A stretch of 9,112 nucleotides of DNA from Planktomarina sp. (GTDB taxonomy: Bacteria; Pseudomonadota; Alphaproteobacteria; Rhodobacterales; Rhodobacteraceae). Under the pieces are notes generated by a model. It ran no database searches and was not told the DNA's origin. It saw only the letters and a program-made list of their open reading frames with translations. Both the position numbers and the translations under genes were made by a program. Within the stretch, counting starts at the first letter, position 1. Every line of letters starts with the position of its first letter. Positions 6,318 to 9,112 of the stretch are shown here, in pieces. Location: NCBI GenBank assembly GCA_022425445.1, contig JAKMFM010000012.1, forward strand, positions 1-9,112. The letters are read 5' to 3'.

Positions 6318-7496
6318 TTATACGCGTTCAATGGCAATGGCAGTGCCCTCGCCCCCGCCAATGCAGATCGCCGCAACACCGCGCTTGAGATCATGCCGTT
6401 CCAAGGCGTTCAACAAGGTCACCAAAATTCGTGCGCCAGAAGCGCCAATAGGATGGCCCAGGGCGCAAGCGCCGCCATAAACATTTACAACATCCGGGCT
6501 AAGTTCCATGTCATGCATGAAGGCCATGGGCACCACAGCAAAGGCCTCGTTCACCTCCCACAAATCCACATCCGCAACAGCCCAGCCGAGTCGATCTAAA
6601 AGTTTTCGGGCCGCAGGAACCGGTGCGGTGGTGAACCAACCGGGTGCTTGTGCATGGCTGGCGTGCCCCATGACTCGCGCGCGCGGCCTGTAGCCCTTTG
6701 CCGCAAGCCCAGAGGCATTGGCCAAAACTAAAGCCGCCGCCCCATCCGAAATCGACGAAGAATTGGCCGCTGTCACTGTCCCGCTCTCCCGGAACGCGGG
6801 TTTTAAATGTGGAATTTTATCTGGCCGCGCATTGCCCGGTTGCTCATCCATGACAACCTCTACCGTCGCTTTGCGCCCCACCAATGTCACCGGTGCAATT
6901 TCGGCTGCAGCGGCGCCGCTGGCCTGCGCCGCCAAGGCACGCTCAAGGGAGCGCAGTGCATAGGCATCTTGCGCAGCACGGGAAAACTGAAAATGCATCG
7001 CACAATCCTCAGCGAAGGTTCCCATCAAGCGCCCTTTGTCATAGGCATCCTCCAGACCGTCCAGAAACATGCTGTCTTGCACCTGCCCATGGCCAAGCCG
7101 CGCGCCACCGCGCATTTTTGGCAGAAGATATGGCGCTTGGGTCATGCTCTCCATACCGCCGGCAACCATCACCTGACCGTGGCCCAACGCCAATTGATCA
7201 TACCCCATCATGGTGGCTTTCATGCCCGAGCCGCACATTTTATTGATTGTGGTTGCAGGCACATCTTCGCCCAGCCCTGCAGCAAACCCCGCTTGGCGAG
7301 CTGGCGCTTGGCCCTGCCCACCCGGTAGGACGCAGCCCATCAGCACTTCATTCACATCATCCGGTGCAACATCGCCAGCTGCTAGCGCAGCTGCGATCGC
7401 AACACCGCCCAACTGACTCGCAGGTGCATCGGCCAAAGCCCCCTGCATCCCACCCATCGGCGTGCGGGCCGCTCCTACGATATAAACATCTTCCAT
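6318..7496 (-). CDS. Thiolase, acetyl-CoA C-acetyltransferase type
   Basis: This 392-residue thiolase either condenses two acetyl-CoA to acetoacetyl-CoA or cleaves 3-ketoacyl-CoA, in polyhydroxyalkanoate, ketone-body or fatty/amino acid metabolism. All catalytic residues are present and fall almost where they do in the Zoogloea biosynthetic enzyme (Cys89, His348, Cys378): Cys88 in NKMCGSGMKA, His348 in ALGHPIGASG and Cys378 in CIGGGEGTA. The N-terminus VYIVGAARTPMGG is typical. The frame is open 20 codons upstream, but ATG 7496 gives the standard family length and has GAGG 6 bases before it. No reductase (phaB) or CoA-transferase gene is adjacent, so I do not choose between phaA and atoB. It is the first gene of a two-gene unit with msrC and is transcribed away from the gamma-glutamyltransferase gene. 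Confidence 0.93.
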   Translation of the reverse strand: MEDVYIVGAARTPMGGMQGALADAPASQLGGVAIAAALAAGDVAPDDVNEVLMGCVLPGGQGQAPARQAGFAAGLGEDVPATTINKMCGSGMKATMMGYDQLALGHGQVMVAGGMESMTQAPYLLPKMRGGARLGHGQVQDSMFLDGLEDAYDKGRLMGTFAEDCAMHFQFSRAAQDAYALRSLERALAAQASGAAAAEIAPVTLVGRKATVEVVMDEQPGNARPDKIPHLKPAFRESGTVTAANSSSISDGAAALVLANASGLAAKGYRPRARVMGHASHAQAPGWFTTAPVPAARKLLDRLGWAVADVDLWEVNEAFAVVPMAFMHDMELSPDVVNVYGGACALGHPIGASGARILVTLLNALERHDLKRGVAAICIGGGEGTAIAIERV

Positions 7497-7656
7497 GACG
7501 CGCCTCATTTTAACATTTTCCACCCACTTATGACGCGGCCAGCACCTTTGGAGCAAGGCTTTGCATCAAAAAATCACAAACCTGACGCAGCCCCCTCGCC
7601 TCCGCCGCATTATCCGCTATGTTCGAATAAGCTCAATCTGAAAGGCTCAACTGCAC
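7497..7656. promoter_or_regulatory. Divergent intergenic region between thiolase and gamma-glutamyltransferase genes
   Basis: These 160 bases separate two start codons that point away from each other, so they should hold promoters for both directions. On the minus strand GAGG (7506-7503) serves the thiolase, and a loose TTGCTC - 18 bases - CATAAG pair could be a promoter, though the match to consensus is poor. On the plus strand GAAAGG (7640-7645) lies 11 bases before the ATG at 7657. I see no strong inverted repeat or RNA gene and no convincing small gene. Confidence 0.4.
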
Positions 7657-9112
7657 ATGCGCGATTTTCACCTTCCCGGCCGGTCGGCCGTCTTTGCAAC
7701 CAATGGCATGGTCGCAACCTCTCACCCTTTGGCCGCCGCCACTGCGATTGATATTTTAAAAGCGGGTGGCAACGCGGCGGATGCGGCGATTGCAGCGGCG
7801 GTTTTGTTGGGCATCTGTGAGCCGCAAATGACCGGTATTGGCGGCGATATGTTCGCCCTGGTCCAAAAGGATCCAGCCTCTGAGGTTGTCGCCCTCAACG
7901 GATCTGGACGCGCGCCGCTGGCTGCAAATGCAGCTGCCTTGCGCGATGCAGGGCACGGCACGGTCCCACTGCACAGCGTCGATGCAGTGACGATACCCGG
8001 CGCGATGGACGGATTTTGCACCCTAGCAAAAGATTTCGGCGCCCTGCCCCTAAAAGAGACCCTCGCGCCTGCTATTCATTATGCCCGTGCAGGCGTGCCC
8101 GTTGCCCCAAAAGTCGCCTTCGACTGGGTCCAAAACACGCAGGCACTGCAAGGATCCGCACGCGACACATATCTAACCGCTGGCGCAGCACCAAAACTTG
8201 GGCAACTCTTCGCCGCGCCCGGGCAAGCAGAGGTTCTCGAGCGGGTGGCCGCAGAAGGCCGCGATGGGTTTTATACCGGCGCAGTTGCCGAAGATATGCA
8301 AGCCAGCCTGCGCGCGGCAGGAGGGTGTCACAGTCTTGAGGATTTTGCCGCTACCAAATCCACCTATGGCACACCGCTGCGCGCCTCTTATGAGGGTGTT
8401 GAGATGCTTGAGCATCCCGCCAATGGTCAGGGCGCAACCGCCCTATTGATGCTCAATATGATGAAACATTTTGACATCGCCGCAATGGCACCTTTCGGGA
8501 CAGAACGGGCGCATATCGAAGCCGAAATCTCCAAGCTGGCCTATGATGCGCGCAATCGCTTTATTGCCGATGGCGATTATGCCAGCCGCGTCGATCATAT
8601 GATGGCCCCCGAAACCGCCGCGCAGCTCGTCAGATTAATCAACCCGAACCGCGCCATGCCAGATCCGCATGGGCTGTCCGAAGCGATCCATAAAGATACG
8701 ATTTACATTACCGTTGTCGACAAAAACAGGATGGCCGTTTCATTGATCTACTCAATTTTCCATGCATTTGGATCCGGAATTGCCTCAGACAGATTTGGAA
8801 TCTTATTTCAAAATCGTGGGGCGGGCTTCTCGCTTGAGGCCGGTCACCCCAATGAGCTGGCAGGTGGCAAGCGCCCTATGCATACGATCATCCCCGGCAT
8901 GCTGGCCGAAGGCGGGCGTGTCACTATGCCCTTTGGTGTGATGGGCGGCTCCTATCAATCCAACGGCCATGCGCGTTTCCTGTCAAACATGGTGGATTTC
9001 AACTTAGACCCACAAGAGGCGATTGATGCACCCCGCTGCTTTTCCGACGCAGGCACGATGAAGGTCGAGCGCGGATATGGGCCGCAGGTCGCTCAAGAGC
9101 TGTCAGATATGG
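7657..9112 (+). CDS. Gamma-glutamyltransferase-family N-terminal-nucleophile hydrolase (C-terminus cut off by window end)
   Basis: The reading frame stays open for 485 codons to the window edge; family members run to about 520-580. These enzymes self-cleave into two subunits and hydrolyse or transfer gamma-glutamyl groups. The start (ATSHPLAAATAIDILKAGGNAADAAIAA) and CEPQMTGIGGDMF are typical. The nucleophile is expected at Thr348 in HKDTIYITVVD, aligning with Thr391 of E. coli Ggt, with Asp rather than Gln before the cleavage point. The glycine loop is GVMGGSYQ (GG at 430-431). The Arg114 position of E. coli (FREMAP) aligns with Ser83 in GSGRAP, with an Arg two residues later, as in GGT-like branches. 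No signal peptide is seen, so it is probably cytoplasmic and may not act on glutathione. An in-frame TGA at 7639 makes ATG 7657 the first usable ATG. Confidence 0.9.
   Translation, partial: MRDFHLPGRSAVFATNGMVATSHPLAAATAIDILKAGGNAADAAIAAAVLLGICEPQMTGIGGDMFALVQKDPASEVVALNGSGRAPLAANAAALRDAGHGTVPLHSVDAVTIPGAMDGFCTLAKDFGALPLKETLAPAIHYARAGVPVAPKVAFDWVQNTQALQGSARDTYLTAGAAPKLGQLFAAPGQAEVLERVAAEGRDGFYTGAVAEDMQASLRAAGGCHSLEDFAATKSTYGTPLRASYEGVEMLEHPANGQGATALLMLNMMKHFDIAAMAPFGTERAHIEAEISKLAYDARNRFIADGDYASRVDHMMAPETAAQLVRLINPNRAMPDPHGLSEAIHKDTIYITVVDKNRMAVSLIYSIFHAFGSGIASDRFGILFQNRGAGFSLEAGHPNELAGGKRPMHTIIPGMLAEGGRVTMPFGVMGGSYQSNGHARFLSNMVDFNLDPQEAIDAPRCFSDAGTMKVERGYGPQVAQELSDM

Noticed and set aside
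7497..7556. Twenty-codon N-terminal extension of the thiolase
   Set aside because: Thiolases begin close to VYIVGAARTP. The GAGG ribosome binding site 6 bases before 7496 supports the shorter start.
7530..7751. A 73-codon plus-strand open frame across the divergent intergenic region
   Set aside because: It overlaps the first 95 bases of the gamma-glutamyltransferase gene in another frame, and its composition (Pro, His, Ser, Arg) is unlike a real protein.
8016..8449. Open frames on both strands inside the gamma-glutamyltransferase gene
   Set aside because: The main frame is uninterrupted from 7657 to the edge with conserved family motifs on both sides of this stretch.
1..9112. A defence, mobile or toxin-antitoxin system
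   Set aside because: No integrase, transposase, nuclease, repeat array, terminal inverted repeats or toxin-like small gene pair is visible. Every gene has a metabolic, transport or regulatory assignment.

Overview
The window looks like chromosomal DNA from an alphaproteobacterium, most likely a marine roseobacter-type Rhodobacteraceae. The reasons are the protein families present (FAD/GcvT fusion dehydrogenases, paired LysE exporters, an XRE-cupin regulator), the moderate GC content judged by eye, and the tight packing of genes. No RNA gene, CRISPR array, insertion sequence or phage gene is visible, and no intergenic gap exceeds about 160 bases.

Layout, read in the direction of transcription. 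Nine genes lie on the minus strand and one on the plus strand. From the right, a divergent intergenic region (7497-7656) separates a gamma-glutamyltransferase-family gene (plus strand, cut off by the window end) from a minus-strand pair: an acetyl-CoA acetyltransferase-type thiolase (7496 to 6318) and a free methionine-(R)-sulfoxide reductase of the GAF family (6306 to 5851). After an 85-base gap rich in inverted repeats, a seven-gene minus-strand cluster begins. It comprises an XRE-cupin regulator (5765 to 5196), two LysE/RhtB-family exporters (5196 to 4579 and 4565 to 3939), a dimethylglycine/sarcosine dehydrogenase-like FAD-GcvT fusion (3927 to 1480), a homocysteine S-methyltransferase-family protein (1464 to 598), a pyridoxamine-phosphate-oxidase-fold flavoprotein (593 to 138), and the first 31 codons of a second FAD dehydrogenase resembling the first (95 to beyond the left edge). 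Gaps inside this cluster run from a 1-base overlap to 42 bases.

How the genes may work together (inference). The cluster reads as an operon for breaking down a methylated amine or amino acid of the glycine betaine, dimethylglycine or sarcosine type. FAD-GcvT dehydrogenases would remove N-methyl groups and pass the one-carbon unit to tetrahydrofolate. The zinc-type methyltransferase would move a methyl group, probably to homocysteine. The two exporters could relieve build-up of an amino acid product, and the cupin regulator could sense a small ligand. The substrate cannot be read from the sequence. Nothing here is an obvious defence, mobile or otherwise exotic system. The most unusual points are the gene combination itself, the duplicated dehydrogenase, stop codons built into the next gene's ribosome binding site, and the repeat-rich region in front of the regulator.
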